A stretch of 64,000 bases of DNA, taken from the NCBI GenBank assembly GCA_022539475.1, contig VCMS01000107.1, forward strand, positions 185,939 to 249,938. Direction: 5' to 3'. This stretch comes from Gracilaria domingensis. Lineage: Eukaryota > Rhodophyta > Florideophyceae > Gracilariales > Gracilariaceae. The position numbers and the translations under genes were made by a program. The notes under the pieces were generated by a model. The model saw only the letters and a program-made list of their open reading frames with translations, was not told the origin of the DNA and did not search any database. Below are positions 43,236 to 52,740 of the stretch, one piece after another (positions within the stretch are counted from its first letter, which is position 1; each line of letters begins with the position of its first letter).

Positions 43236-44115
43236 TGTTGGAGTGCGGCGACACGGTGGAGGCGGACAAGGCCGGCGTGTCGGCGGTGTGCGACGACACG
43301 GAGCTGGCGGCGTACGGGGCCGGCAGCGAGGCCGGCGCGGCGGCGTTGGCGGCCTTGACGCGGTGCAGGCGCATGAGCTCGAGCTTGAGCGCCTGGATGT
43401 CGCTCTGCATGAGCTGCAGCGTCTCCTCGGAGCTGTAGTTGTTGAGCGGGTGCGACGCGCCGGAAGCGGGCGGTGACAGCGTGGGGTGCGGCGCACGGTC
43501 CGGCGACGACAGCGGGGTGATGGCGGCCAGCTGCGGCTGCAGCGAGTTGGGCGGCGGCGGCGGCGGCGGCAGCGGCAACAGCGCGCTGGTGGTGGCGGTG
43601 GCCGTGGCGGTGGCGGTGGCGGCGGTGGCGGTGGTGGCGGTGGGGTGCGGCGGCGGGGTGCGCTGGGCGGCGGCGCGCTTGGACTCCTCCTCCTTGACGG
43701 CGCTCTCCAGGCGCTCGATGCCCTGCGCAAGCTCGATGGTGTTGTGGCCGCAGGCGGCCATGGCGAGCTTGGGGTTGCGGCGCTCGAGCGAGTGCACAAA
43801 GTGCTCGCCCTCGGTGGCGAAGAGCGCGCGGATGTGCAGCATGTTGCGCTTGAAGGAGGCCTTCTGGGCGAGGTAGCGCGGGTCGTCGTGCGACTCAAAG
43901 CGATCCAGATCGTCCTTGAGCGCGCGCGCGGCGAGCAGGTGGTGCTGGAAGCGGTGCAGAAAGGCGTCGAGCTGCGCGTCGAAGGCGCGGCCGCCGAGCG
44001 TGTCGGGCGGCGACTTGGGCAGCGACGCGGACGACGACAGCGTGGAGGACGCGAGCGCCATCTCGTCGGCCCACTGCTTGGGCAGCGCTGACTGGTCGGG
44101 CGGCGCGGCTGTCAT
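41995..44115 (-). CDS. PH-domain protein with an N-terminal helical domain (706 aa)
   Basis: Start at 44,115 (MTAAPPDQSALPKQW). Residues about 40-150 are a charged all-helical domain (DAQLDAFLHRFQHHLLAARA, DDLDRFESHDDPRYLAQKAS, FATEGEHFVHSLERRNPKLA) that I cannot place; a BAR-like or spectrin-like bundle is conceivable. The middle is low complexity, with a poly-Ala run near residue 300 encoded by a GGC array at about 43,193-43,234, and a short coiled coil (YVSHLEQMKSRLEALEKKPL). A pleckstrin-homology domain fills about 573-690. It has GDMWVRKGVVWKRWRRRYAS, then KAICLFSYDSGG, ERFMFVLRTEAKEYFFAAET and the invariant Trp of its last helix (RRNWIRELKDAA). It probably binds phosphoinositides at membranes (family knowledge). 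The C-terminus is basic (GRSMAFRRRN). Single exon, GC-rich codons like its neighbours. Confidence 0.8.
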
Positions 44116-44859
44116 GGCGGGCGGCGGGCGGCGCGGCGGCGGGCGGCGGGCGGCGGGCGGCGCGGGCGGCGCGGGGGCGGGCGGCAGACGCGAGACTGGC
44201 GGCTAAGAGCGCGCGGCGCGGGCGCGCGCGCGCCATGATTCGGCGAATTCAAACGTTCAAACGCGCGCGCCGTTCAAATCTTCGAAAAGTTTTCGCCAAA
44301 AAGCGCCGCGCCAGCAATCGGCGCGCGCGTGCGCGCGCGCGGCGCACGCGCGCGGCGCGCGCGCACGCGCCGCACACACGCGCCGCGCGCGCGCGCCGCG
44401 CGCCGCAAAAGCGCCAGCCGAAAAGGCGCGCGCGGCCGCCAGCGCGCGGCCGCGCGTTGGCTGTTTCCAAAGCGCGCGCGCGCGCTCGACCGCGCGTGCC
44501 CCGCGGGCCGCGCGCCGTGCGTTGTAAACGACGCGCCGCGCGGCGCCGTGCTCGCGCGCGGCGCGCGCGCGCGCCGCGCCGCGCCGCCGCGCTTTACGCC
44601 GGTACGGCGGTACACGACGGCGCGGCGCTGGCAGCCCGTGCATCGCATGCTGCCGCGCTCTCCGCGCCCGCCGCGCCCGCCGCGCCCGCCGCATAAAGAC
44701 CGCTGCCGCGCCGCCGCCGCCGTCGTCCTCTCGTCCACCAGCCCCCCCGCCCCCCTTCCACCCGCCACCGCCCTCCACCCGCTGCCGCCCTCCACCCACC
44801 CCCCCCCTTCCGCCAGACGCCGCCGACTCGCACGGCCTCGCCATCCCATCCCAACAGCC
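44116..44859. promoter_or_regulatory. Bidirectional promoter region, extremely rich in CG runs
   Basis: Separates the divergent PH gene (minus) and the 94-aa gene (plus). 44,210-44,580 is dominated by GCGCGC blocks, interrupted by an AT-richer window at 44,235-44,300 with AAACGTTCAAACG and CAAATCTTCGAAAAG palindrome-like words. Several long overlapping Arg/Ala frames exist on both strands and are composition artefacts. Confidence 0.45.
44692..44698 (+). promoter_or_regulatory. TATA-like element (CATAAAG) of the 94-aa gene
   Basis: CATAAAG embedded in GC-only sequence, 168 bp before the ATG at 44,860, followed by a pyrimidine-rich leader. Confidence 0.4.
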
Positions 44860-45144
44860 ATGCCCTCCACGCCGTACACGCCCACCAACCAGGGTACGCA
44901 GCCGTACAGCGGCGCGTACGCGCCGGCGTCGTCATCGGCGTCGGCGTCGTGGTCCGACGCGGACATGCCGTCGCTGAGCCTGCCGACGTCGATGGGCTAC
45001 GCGTCGCCGCCGCTGCAGGAGGCGGCGCGCAACGCCAGCAGCCAGCTGGGGCGCACGGCGCCGCCGGCCGGCGGCGGGCGCCACCGCCACCGCCGCCGCC
45101 GCCCGCCATCGAAGGGCTGCCACAGCCACCGCCGCTCGTCATAA
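44860..45144 (+). CDS. Small Ser/Pro/Arg-rich protein of unknown function (94 aa)
   Basis: The ATG at 44,860 follows a TATA-like box and a C-rich leader without other ATGs in frame. The product starts MPSTPYTPTNQGTQPYSGAY and has a Ser/Ala/Asp-rich middle (SSSASASWSDADMPSL). It ends with a basic His/Arg tail (GGGRHRHRRRRPPSKG). No membrane span or known domain; it is probably disordered, and the tail could bind nucleic acid or act as a nuclear signal (inference). The longer open frame upstream is Arg/Ala composition noise. It is convergent with the RETICULATA-related gene. Confidence 0.5.
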   Translation: MPSTPYTPTNQGTQPYSGAYAPASSSASASWSDADMPSLSLPTSMGYASPPLQEAARNASSQLGRTAPPAGGGRHRHRRRRPPSKGCHSHRRSS

Positions 45145-45315
45145 CTGCCCCCACATTGGCATCGCATGCACAGCTCACTCACTCACTGCACTCACTCACC
45201 CATTTAGAGATTCGATAACAGTCCACTAGAGTCTTACGTTTTGCGGCGCGATACGCGCAGGTCAGCGGCTCGAGAGCGCGCGCACCCTGTAAAAAGTAAA
45301 AAAAAAAAAAAAACA
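45145..45315. other. Convergent 3' ends with A-tract
   Basis: Short spacer; includes CACTCACTCACTG-type tandem repeats near 45,173-45,200 and a 15-base A-run at about 45,299-45,313 directly after the RETICULATA-related stop codon (T-run on its own strand). Confidence 0.5.
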
Positions 45316-46482
45316 TCACGGCTGCAGCCCGACGGCGCGCGCCCACCACACCCACACGGCGCCGCCCAGCACGTTGTTGGCGGTGCGCAGCGCGGCGCTG
45401 CCGGCCTTGGCCGCGCCGGCGGGGCACAGCGCGAACAGCGCGCGCTCCGCGCCGGCCACCGCCTGGTAGCGCGGGTTGCTGCTGACCACCATGAAGCCCG
45501 CCCACGCCAGCGAGTTGGCCACCACGTCCGGCAGCTCGCGCGCCGCCGCGCCGCCGCCGCCGCCGCGCAGCCGCGCCGCCGCCGCGCGCACCGCCAGCAG
45601 CGCCTGCGACGCGCTGGTGCCCACCACGCTGCCCGCGAAGCCGCACGCCCCGAACAGCGCGCCCTTGTACACAAAGCCCGCCGCGCGCTGCGCCATCGAG
45701 TAGCGCCCCGCCGAGAACACGTTGGACGGCAGCGCCGCCAGCGCGCCGCCCGACGCGCCCGCCACCGGCGCCAGCAGGTACACCAGCATGAAGTTGAGCG
45801 TGCCGCCCACCGCAATGTCGCACAGCGCAAAGTCCAGCTCCTGCAGGATGCGCTCGCCGCGCGCCGCAATCATCCCCGACGCCGCCAGCCCCAGCCCCAC
45901 CGTCAGCTCCATCGCGATCTTGAACCCAAACGCCGCGTCCGCCGCCACGCGCCGCCGCCACCCCGGCCACGCGCGCGCCAGCAGCCGCGGCAGCCCGCCC
46001 TGCACCGCGCGCAGGAACGTGCGCAGCTCGTCGTGCGACAGCTGCTGCAGCTCGCCGGGCAGCTGCTCGCGGCTCGTGCCGTATCCCTTGAGCAGCTCGC
46101 TCATCTCCTCGTCGTCCTCCTCCTCGCCGCCGCCGCCGTCGCCGCCGCCGCCGCCGCCCTTGCCGCCCTTGCCGCCCTTGCCCGCGTCGCCGCCCATTCC
46201 GCCGCTGCCGTACTGCGCATCGAACGACTCGTCCGCCAGCGCGTCCGACTCGTACGGGATCGCCGAGAACACGTCCGTGCTGTCCGACGGCACGATGCGC
46301 GACACCGTCATCTTGTCGTCGATCAGTCGCGTAGGCTCAACCTGCCACGCGCAGCGCGCACGTACAACGCAACCCGCGCCGCCGCCTCGCGTACACACGC
46401 TGCTGCGTCTGTGCGATGACGCCGTGCACGCCGAGAGCGCCGAGACGCCCGACACGAATGCACACCCCTGACGTTGCCTCAT
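45316..46482 (-). CDS. RETICULATA-related plastid protein (DUF3411, 388 aa)
   Basis: The start at 46,482 (MRQRQGCAFVSGVSAL) gives a Ser/Arg-rich, acid-poor transit-like head; the longer frame above it is unsupported. Residues about 55-145 are acidic and Gly-rich (GGGGGDGGGGEEEDDEEMSE). The rest matches the DUF3411 family of plant chloroplast-envelope proteins block by block: FKIAMELTVGLGLAASGM, ILQELDFALCDIAVGGTLNF, LVYLLAPVA, LPSNVF, YSMAQRAAGFVYKGALFGAC, FMVVSSNPRYQAVAGAERAL, RTANNVLGGAVWVWWARAVG. Several hydrophobic segments fit a membrane protein. In Arabidopsis, family loss gives reticulate leaves and disturbed plastid metabolism (established for the plant members); the molecular role is unclear. 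This is the best evidence that the organism has a plastid. Single exon. Confidence 0.85.
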   Translation of the reverse strand: MRQRQGCAFVSGVSALSACTASSHRRSSVCTRGGGAGCVVRARCAWQVEPTRLIDDKMTVSRIVPSDSTDVFSAIPYESDALADESFDAQYGSGGMGGDAGKGGKGGKGGGGGGDGGGGEEEDDEEMSELLKGYGTSREQLPGELQQLSHDELRTFLRAVQGGLPRLLARAWPGWRRRVAADAAFGFKIAMELTVGLGLAASGMIAARGERILQELDFALCDIAVGGTLNFMLVYLLAPVAGASGGALAALPSNVFSAGRYSMAQRAAGFVYKGALFGACGFAGSVVGTSASQALLAVRAAAARLRGGGGGAAARELPDVVANSLAWAGFMVVSSNPRYQAVAGAERALFALCPAGAAKAGSAALRTANNVLGGAVWVWWARAVGLQP

Positions 46483-47120
46483 GGAGCGCTTGCTCTTGTA
46501 GGCGGGCCGTGCCGCGATCGCCCCTTCCCCCCGCGGTTGATCGCGGAGCACTTCTGTCACGTGGCCGGTGCGGCACGAAAGCGGCGCTTCTCGATGGGCC
46601 CCTTCACTGTGACTCAACAACCTTCTGCTGGAAACGCAGCTGAAACGCTCTCACGTCATGCCGTTGCGAGCGCGCACAAACTTGAGCACGCGGGCACAGC
46701 TGTGCCGTCGTCGTCTCTCATTTTTTTTTTGACTACAATAACCCAAAGCAAAGTTCCAAACAGCCCAATTGTGTAAAATTTGGTTTAGCCGCCAGTACGC
46801 ACCCCCATCAGTGCTGGGATGGCCAAAACGTGTCGTCGACGTGTTGCAAGAACACTTCCGTATGCGGAGATCATGCACATTCTTCTGCTTCTTTTGCAGC
46901 AGTTCTTGTGCCCACGTTCCTTCGAAAATGAGCCACACCTCCTCTGACGACGAGTTTATCACATTCAGTGACACCAAAGAAAAAATAGCCGCACGCAGTA
47001 TAGCGGCTTTTACAGCCCTACTGCCCATCTCAAATACTTCTCACACACCATACTCTGGGCGTCAACCATTGACTGTAACCTTCCGTCGAGGTTATTGCGA
47101 TTAATTTTTTTAAATTATCT
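46483..47120. other. End of the GC-rich island
   Basis: Composition falls from GC-rich to AT-rich between about 46,650 and 46,760. A plus frame at about 46,930-47,104 (SDDEFITFSDTKEKIAARSI) may be the N-terminus of the Harbinger transposase that follows. No promoter element recognised for the RETICULATA-related gene. Confidence 0.35.
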
Positions 47121-48269
47121 GTGTACACACCCTGTCTATCTAGCATCTCGCTTCCGTCAAATATTCGCATACATCTTGCGCTTAATGGGATATTTTACAA
47201 AGAACTTCTATACTGTGAACCGCGATTGCAACAACGATTTAATTGTGGTAATGTTTTAGACAATTTATTACACCAAAATATTCTCTTTACACTATGCATG
47301 TTAGCAACAGGGCTTTTGTTTGGTGAAATGAACGCCATGGCAAACATGTTTTCAGAAAGGCAGCGGTACTATTTTCAAATTGTACTTCAGAATATCTTTA
47401 ATAGGTTTTAGCCTATGTACCTCAAACGAAAACAAACATTGCAGGAACTTTGTGCTATTGAAAACAAGTACAATAATTATGAATTTTCTGGCTGCATTGC
47501 TTGCATTGACTGTAAACGTCTGCATTGAAAAACATGTTCAAAGTCTTTGAAAAGACAGCATCATAACTTCAAAGATAAAAAGCTTGAATTGATAAGTTCT
47601 GAGGCTCTCTGTTGCCACAGCTTGTATTTCTCGCATTGGCTTGCCGGCAAGTGTAGTACAAACAACAATTTTACTGTTGTGGGCAACATTCTAGACATTC
47701 TATCGAAAAAGAGAAGGATAACTCTACTGGAAGGCTATAAGGTCAATCTATCTGTTCAACATGACCTGCTCTATTACTTGGTAGATGGATTTTACCTTCC
47801 ATGGGCAATATTAGTAGGTCCCAACTATACGCCAGTAAATGAACGAGAAACAACGATGACCAAAGCGCAAGAAAGAATACAAAAAGGTATCCAACGCATT
47901 TTCGGTTTCCTACAAGACCCCTTAAAACTACTACGACAAAAGATGTTCGATTGGTGTGACGAGAAAATTGTTCTCATGAGCCAGGTTTGCGTAATCCTGC
48001 ATAACATGTTATTGGACATGGACGTGCGCGGGGAACTAGGAAGCAAAAAAGAGGAAAACGGCCAGCCTGTGAGCATAGTTGAGACGTTTTCTCAAAAGGC
48101 ATCATTGGAAATCACCGACGAAGAGCAAAACGCTGGAAACGATAACAACTCGAGTTTCGGAGGGTTGACCTCTTTATTAGAGCAGTTTCATCTTGTGGGC
48201 AACGCACAGGAACACCAACAACTTTACCAAGCGCTGACAAACCACTTGTGGGCACTGCGGGGATTCTAA
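47121..48269 (+). pseudogene. PIF/Harbinger transposase (HARBI1/ALP1-like) with two in-frame stops
   Basis: One frame runs the whole length with a TAG near 47,409 and a TGA at 47,526 (at the Trp position of the family's DCxHWxWKNCP site). Family blocks: FTLCMLATGLLFGEMNAMAN; GCIACIDCKRLH with the first catalytic Asp; QHHNFKDKKLELISSEA; SHWLAGKCSTNNNFTVV, where the family's second Asp (NND) reads N; YYLVDGFYLPWAILVGP; AQERIQKGIQRIFGFLQDP; and SQVCVILHNMLLDMD. The loss of the second Asp and of the RKDVER consensus shows it is inactive. The 3' neighbour on the opposite strand is the Myb/SANT protein typical of this superfamily. Confidence 0.8.
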
Positions 48270-48304
48270 TCCTGATCCACGCCCGGCGGTTACCTTACTA
48301 TAAA

Positions 48305-48334
48305 GCGCCTACGGCGCCTGCGTAGCCGTAGACG
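48305..48334. repeat. GC-rich hairpin between the Harbinger genes
   Basis: GCGCCTACGGC pairs with GCCGTAGACGC (10 of 11). It is placed between the convergent transposase and Myb-like genes and may be a shared 3' end signal. Confidence 0.4.
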
Positions 48335-48395
48335 CCCGAGCGGCTGCGGAATCTCAACTTTCAGCGGTTTAGAGGCAACGTCTGAAAGTCTTTCG

Positions 48396-49198
48396 TCACC
48401 ATTCGTGACTACTGAAAGGACTTTCATCGTTTACACTCTCCTCGAAACCGCCCAACTGCGCTGCTTTCTGGATCAAATCTTTCAATCTCCTGTTCGTCTC
48501 TGTTGGCGATATACACGTGCGGTGCAAACTTTTGAGCTGTGGTGCTATAGATGCTGCCATTTTCTTGTTTTCCGCTGAGTCTCGGATGCTTGCAGACATG
48601 GCATCCATACTTTTAGCTACTTTGGAGAGGTTGCGTTCCGTTTGCTCTTCCGCCTTGCGACGTTTTGCCCCTGTTGGGCGTGCACTACATGGATTAGTCA
48701 TCGGAATTTGTGTTGGATGCTCGTCCGACAATTTTATGTTTTCCGTTTCTCGATTTCGTTTCGGACTTGGTTTGTACCCAACGACGTTCTGTGAGCTTCC
48801 TCCTACTTGTCCAGAAAACTTTGGGCAGTTGAGAGTAGTCAAATGGCAGCAGGTGTTCGTAGCTCACCTTTGTACTTAAACTTGTTGTTGTACTGGTACA
48901 ATGTCGTTTTGTTCTTCACTTTATCTTCCTCCGTTTCGCCAGAGTGGATATTTGCGCGGTATAGTTTTTCAGCCGTCAAATACTTCTGTGCCGTACGAGC
49001 CACGGTAGTCCACCGTGAGTTTAGACTACTGTGAATGCGCGGACGAAAGCATTCCGGCTGTTTTGCGTAAACGTTTGCCACAGCTCTCCAAAAAGTGTCT
49101 GCGTTTTGCTCCATAGTGGATTGGGATGCAGATATCCATGATCGCGCCAGTGCGAGATCCTCATTTGGAGTAAAGCTAGGGCCTCTGGTGGTGTCCAT
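48396..49198 (-). pseudogene. Myb/SANT-like partner protein of PIF/Harbinger (one frameshift)
   Basis: From 49,198 the frame reads PSFTPNEDLALARSWISASQ, then ADTFWRAVANVY, SSLNSRWTTVARTAQKYLTA and EEDKVKNKTTLYQYNNKFKY. This is the Myb/SANT-like (NAM-associated) DNA-binding domain carried by PIF/Harbinger transposons. It ends at 48,839, and homology continues in another frame (48,396-48,842) with NCPKFSGQVGGS and then NPCSARPTGAKRRKAEEQTE, the family's RPxGxKxAKxE motif, and a helical tail. So there is one frameshift near 48,840-48,870. In active elements this protein binds the terminal repeats and brings the transposase to the nucleus (family knowledge). Confidence 0.7.
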
Positions 49199-50595
49199 GT
49201 TGGATCTTGATGTTGTAGGAACGAAATGTCACGAGAGAACATTGCGCAGGGAATGCGTTTGTCAAGATATGCGACACACCAGTGTTTCTGTTTGGAGTTG
49301 GCGCCAATTGTTGAATCAAAAAGCAGCACAACGTGGCGAGACCTCAGTGGTTTTGAAATTTAGGCAGAGACCCAAATTTCTGTCTCAACTCGTTCGAGTT
49401 TGGGAAGAAGTTTGGGTCCCTACCCAAATGTTTTGAGTTTTGGACACTTGATAGGGTTGCGCTTCTGACGTCAATCCTAAATAAATAGGATTTTGGGTCT
49501 TTGATAGAGATGCTCTTACAGTCCTCGAAATTGCTATAGATCCAAAACTTTCTTTACGTCCTATTGAGAACCACATGACATTAGAAAGGTAAATAAAAAT
49601 TATGGATTATTACCCCGCATAGAACTCTACAAAAACAGCAATAGAAACCACAAAATGATGAATAAACCTTGAGTAAACTTAAAAACAATATGTCGAAACT
49701 TCTAAAGATCCACAAAATTTTATACAACACATGAAAGTCTTTTAACCCTTTTAGAACTGAACGCAAAGTCCAGCGAGATAGCGCTTAAGCGGTCACTCTT
49801 ACTGGGCCATGAGAAAGATTTTTGGATGTCATAACGCCACTTGTTCGGTTTGCTAAAGTCTATCTCAATAGCATTAAACACAACCCATTCAATTGGTTTC
49901 AAATCAGGCCGTTCTACATACAACCAATTAATGAAGCTATCATGGCACATACCTTCCTCCAATTGAAATCTTTTTCCCAACATCGTGGGTACTATCCACA
50001 TTCGAATTTCACCCGGTGCTTCCCTGAGGATCACAATCTCAATCTGCGCTCGTCATTTTGGGAATGAGGGCGGCTTTCAAGAGCAAACAGAACACTCAGA
50101 CTGGTTGCCATACAGATCATAAAACCGCCAAACAGATTGACCACGCAGTCTGTAACTATGTTGGTACGCCTGTCCGTATTCTCCACACCAGTTTCCCAAT
50201 GACCCATCCCTTTACCGACGACGCTCTGTTTCTTTCTATATCACTATGGCACAGTATTACTCTCGTTCACTGAACCGAAGCTTATAAAGAACACAGCGTG
50301 AAGGAGGAAGTAGTACTACCAAACATTTTGAGCACTCAAAGCGAACCGACACCAACTTCTGACGATTACGAATTTAACTTTGACAATGTTGGGCAGTTAT
50401 TCTGGGATACATTTGACAGCGAATAATTTGTGGTTACAGCTCTTAAAGCAGCCAAAGAGCGAGAGGTATATGAACAAGTTCCGTATTGCGCAGAATGGTA
50501 CAAACGCAGCAGCTTGTACTTAGACAAAGACACGCTATTAGAAAATCGTAGGCACACAAGAAAGAGCTTGAGTTGTTTCTATTATTTCTGAACAG
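49199..50595. other. AT-rich stretch with possible element end
   Basis: 49,355-49,520 is crowded with TTTGGG/CCCAAA words and ends in TAGAGATGCTCTTA, which looks like the outer end of a Harbinger- or hAT-type element; its partner was not found. A 104-codon minus frame (49,720-50,034; DLKPIEWVVFNAIEIDFSKP) could be a real remnant but is unassigned. Confidence 0.3.
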
Positions 50596-50791
50596 TTCTT
50601 TCTTCAATTTTTTTCGTTTCTGGACGACCGCTGAGCAAACAAAGCGTGGAAAGAGAACTATATCGCTTCGAACGGACGAGCTGATGGCGTATTTTGGCTT
50701 CGACCCTGCCACCTCGGTGCATCATTTGAATAAACTCAAGGACTAGTGATGCTCTTCCAAGCTGCTCGGAATTTCCTTCTTCAAGAGGATA

Positions 50792-52186
50792 GTGGGAAAA
50801 GACTCGTTCCTGTCCCTTTGGGAAGCCTTACGAATGTATCCCGCCTACGAGCATGATGTCGCTCGCTCAAATCCATTATGGCATAGTAGGCAATTGCTGG
50901 AGTACTACGCCAGAAATGCCGCTACACTTGCTGTTCCAATCGAAGTGAGCACACTCGATGAAAACACTGTAAGGTGTAAAGGGCGAACGCGCGCTTGCTC
51001 ATACATGAAATCTAAACCTGTGAAGTTTGGCATTCGTTTTTACGCGGTCGTTGAGTGGTCGCACGCATATTTGCACAGTCGTCAAGACAATGGATCCGGA
51101 AATCATTCCGGACAAAGCCCGGTCCAGAGATATACAAACGTGTTTTGGACTCTCCGTGGTGCAGTGGAGCGAAAGATAGATGGGAGCCTCGTAGCCAAAT
51201 CTTCGCCATCTGCTCTCTGGTTCACACAGGTCACACATCAGACTCACTTGCTTTCTACGCCAATGACTGGGAGGTTGATAGTAATGGATAATTTCTACAC
51301 TCGCCATGTCCTCGCGCGTCAACTTCAGAGTCTCTCTGACGGCGAGTGTAGAGTTCTCGGCACCGTCCGTTTCAACAACGTTGATGGGGTGAATTGTCCC
51401 GCACTCAAAGACGCCATTGCAAATATCAAGAACGCTGGTAGAGGTAGCTGGTGCTTCGTTCACGTTTTTGAAAGAAGTGATGTACAAGACGCTCCTTCCC
51501 GTGTTGCGAAGAATGCTGGATTCATCGTCTTTAAGAACCGTACGGTAGTAACGTTTTACAGGAATGACTTAGCGGCTACACTTTCCGAACGCATTCAGAG
51601 TCCGGATCATCATGCCATAAAATGTGGGCACGGCTTGGTTTCATTAGGAAGGTGGACTGGTAACGAGGCAATGAGTCGTACGACTTTTCAAGTTCCATAT
51701 GTGATAGTCGCATACAATCTTTTCATGAATGGAGTTGACCGCTTTGATCAACTGGGATTCACATCAGCCACATTGCGGAAGGAGAGGAGAGTTCCAATGA
51801 GCCTCCTTACTTTCATCCTCGATGCGAGCATTATAAATGCTCACGGCCTGCTAAACGCAATATCAAACGAAGGTGAATCAATCATTGATGTCGTTCTAAT
51901 GAAACATCGTATAATACAGCAGCTTGTAGCTGAACATGTCGATTACAAACAGCAGCGAGTGGTAACCAGACCTCTTTCTCAGAGTACCCAAAATCAAACG
52001 ACTCCCAACATGACCAGCAGGATACAAAACGCAGCTCAAGTTTTGCTCGAGACGGAGGGTCAGAAGAGCGTTCTGTGCCTTCTTTGTATGCTTCTCGAAC
52101 CCGACAAAGGTATAAAGTCCGCCATGTACTCGTGCAGTGAGTGTCGAAAGGGGTTCTACGTAAACTGCTTTCGCATTTCACCATAA
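50792..52186 (+). CDS. piggyBac-type transposase (DDE_Tnp_1_7), open for 464 codons
   Basis: Open from before 50,792 to 52,186; the first ATG in frame is 50,834. The family core is intact in order. PLWHSRQLLEYYARNAATLA comes first, then STLDENTVRCKGRTRACSYM with the first Asp, SKPVKFGIRFYAVVEW, DNGSGN, and GRLIVMDNFYTRHVLARQL with the second Asp. GECRVLGTVRF, VAYNLFMNGVDRFDQLGFTS with the third Asp, and FILDASIINAHGL follow. It ends in a Cys-rich knuckle (CLLCMLLEPDK, CSECRKGFYVNCF) like other piggyBac proteins. Upstream homologous-looking sequence (about 50,596-50,744) is separated by TAG TGA at 50,744-50,749, so the N-terminus is probably lost or spliced. All three catalytic aspartates remain. 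TTAA target sites and end repeats were not located. Confidence 0.8.
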   Translation: MGKDSFLSLWEALRMYPAYEHDVARSNPLWHSRQLLEYYARNAATLAVPIEVSTLDENTVRCKGRTRACSYMKSKPVKFGIRFYAVVEWSHAYLHSRQDNGSGNHSGQSPVQRYTNVFWTLRGAVERKIDGSLVAKSSPSALWFTQVTHQTHLLSTPMTGRLIVMDNFYTRHVLARQLQSLSDGECRVLGTVRFNNVDGVNCPALKDAIANIKNAGRGSWCFVHVFERSDVQDAPSRVAKNAGFIVFKNRTVVTFYRNDLAATLSERIQSPDHHAIKCGHGLVSLGRWTGNEAMSRTTFQVPYVIVAYNLFMNGVDRFDQLGFTSATLRKERRVPMSLLTFILDASIINAHGLLNAISNEGESIIDVVLMKHRIIQQLVAEHVDYKQQRVVTRPLSQSTQNQTTPNMTSRIQNAAQVLLETEGQKSVLCLLCMLLEPDKGIKSAMYSCSECRKGFYVNCFRISP

Positions 52187-52333
52187 CAAAGACAGATTAG
52201 GTCACATTCGCCGTGATGTCTACGAATCCATAGTCTCAGCCGATCGACATCTATCGGGCAAAGGTCACCGTTGAAGGGGCAACAAAGTAAGCGCTACCTT
52301 AGCGACAGCAACGGTACTCCACGAGAACTAAAG

Positions 52334-52740
52334 TTACTCTTTCTTGAATCCCATATGAGCCTCTGAATCATCCGGCCATATTGCCCTTATGGCTTCAAGA
52401 ACACAATGCGGTCGTTTCACTCGGTTGTGTATGCCTGAGAACCCATAAGGCTCATAGACGTACGTTTTGTAGGCTGTCTTACGAGCCACGTTGTTGTTCT
52501 TGCCAGGTTCACCTAGTGCGGGATATGTGACTTCGGTTTTGCTAATGATAGTCGTCCCCAGCTGCAACCAATAGCAAGGGGTGCCACCGCATTTCACACA
52601 TGCTACATCTTCGTTCGCAGTGGTTACAGTAGAAATTGTTGCGCGAGAATGAGTCGACTTCTCTTGGTCGTTGGACGTCAAGACGTTGGGAGAGGATTTG
52701 CGAGATGGAACTACGTTACGCTGTGCGGCAGTATGTTGGG
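52334..52740 (-). CDS. Small Cys-motif protein beside piggyBac (unknown, possibly element-borne)
   Basis: Convergent to the piggyBac gene, 150 bp away. One frame from about 52,740 to 52,334 contains CVKCGGTPCYWLQLG, then AYKTYVYEPYGFSGIHNRVK, HCVLEAIRAIWPD and AHMGFKKE. Short proteins with C-x2-C-x3-PC-x-W, a Tyr-rich YxxYGxxGxxNR block and CVxxxIRxxxP recur in repeats of oomycetes and some algae as far as I recall; I cannot verify this here. No ATG lies close to the start of the conserved part and the upstream 390 bases continue in another frame, so a frameshift or intron near 52,710 is likely. Confidence 0.4.

Noticed and set aside
41286-44091. Several plus-strand Ala/Arg/Gly frames of 200-550 codons
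   Set aside because: Shadows of the plastid-protein and PH genes in GC-rich DNA; no domains, arrays of a few residues only.
45241-46471. Plus-strand Arg/Gln-rich and Ser/Pro-rich frames of 249-392 codons
   Set aside because: Antisense to the RETICULATA-related gene, whose family motifs decide the strand.
49498-49515. GAGATGCTC as the terminal repeat of the Harbinger element
   Set aside because: No matching inverted copy was found on the left side of the transposase, so the boundary is unproven.
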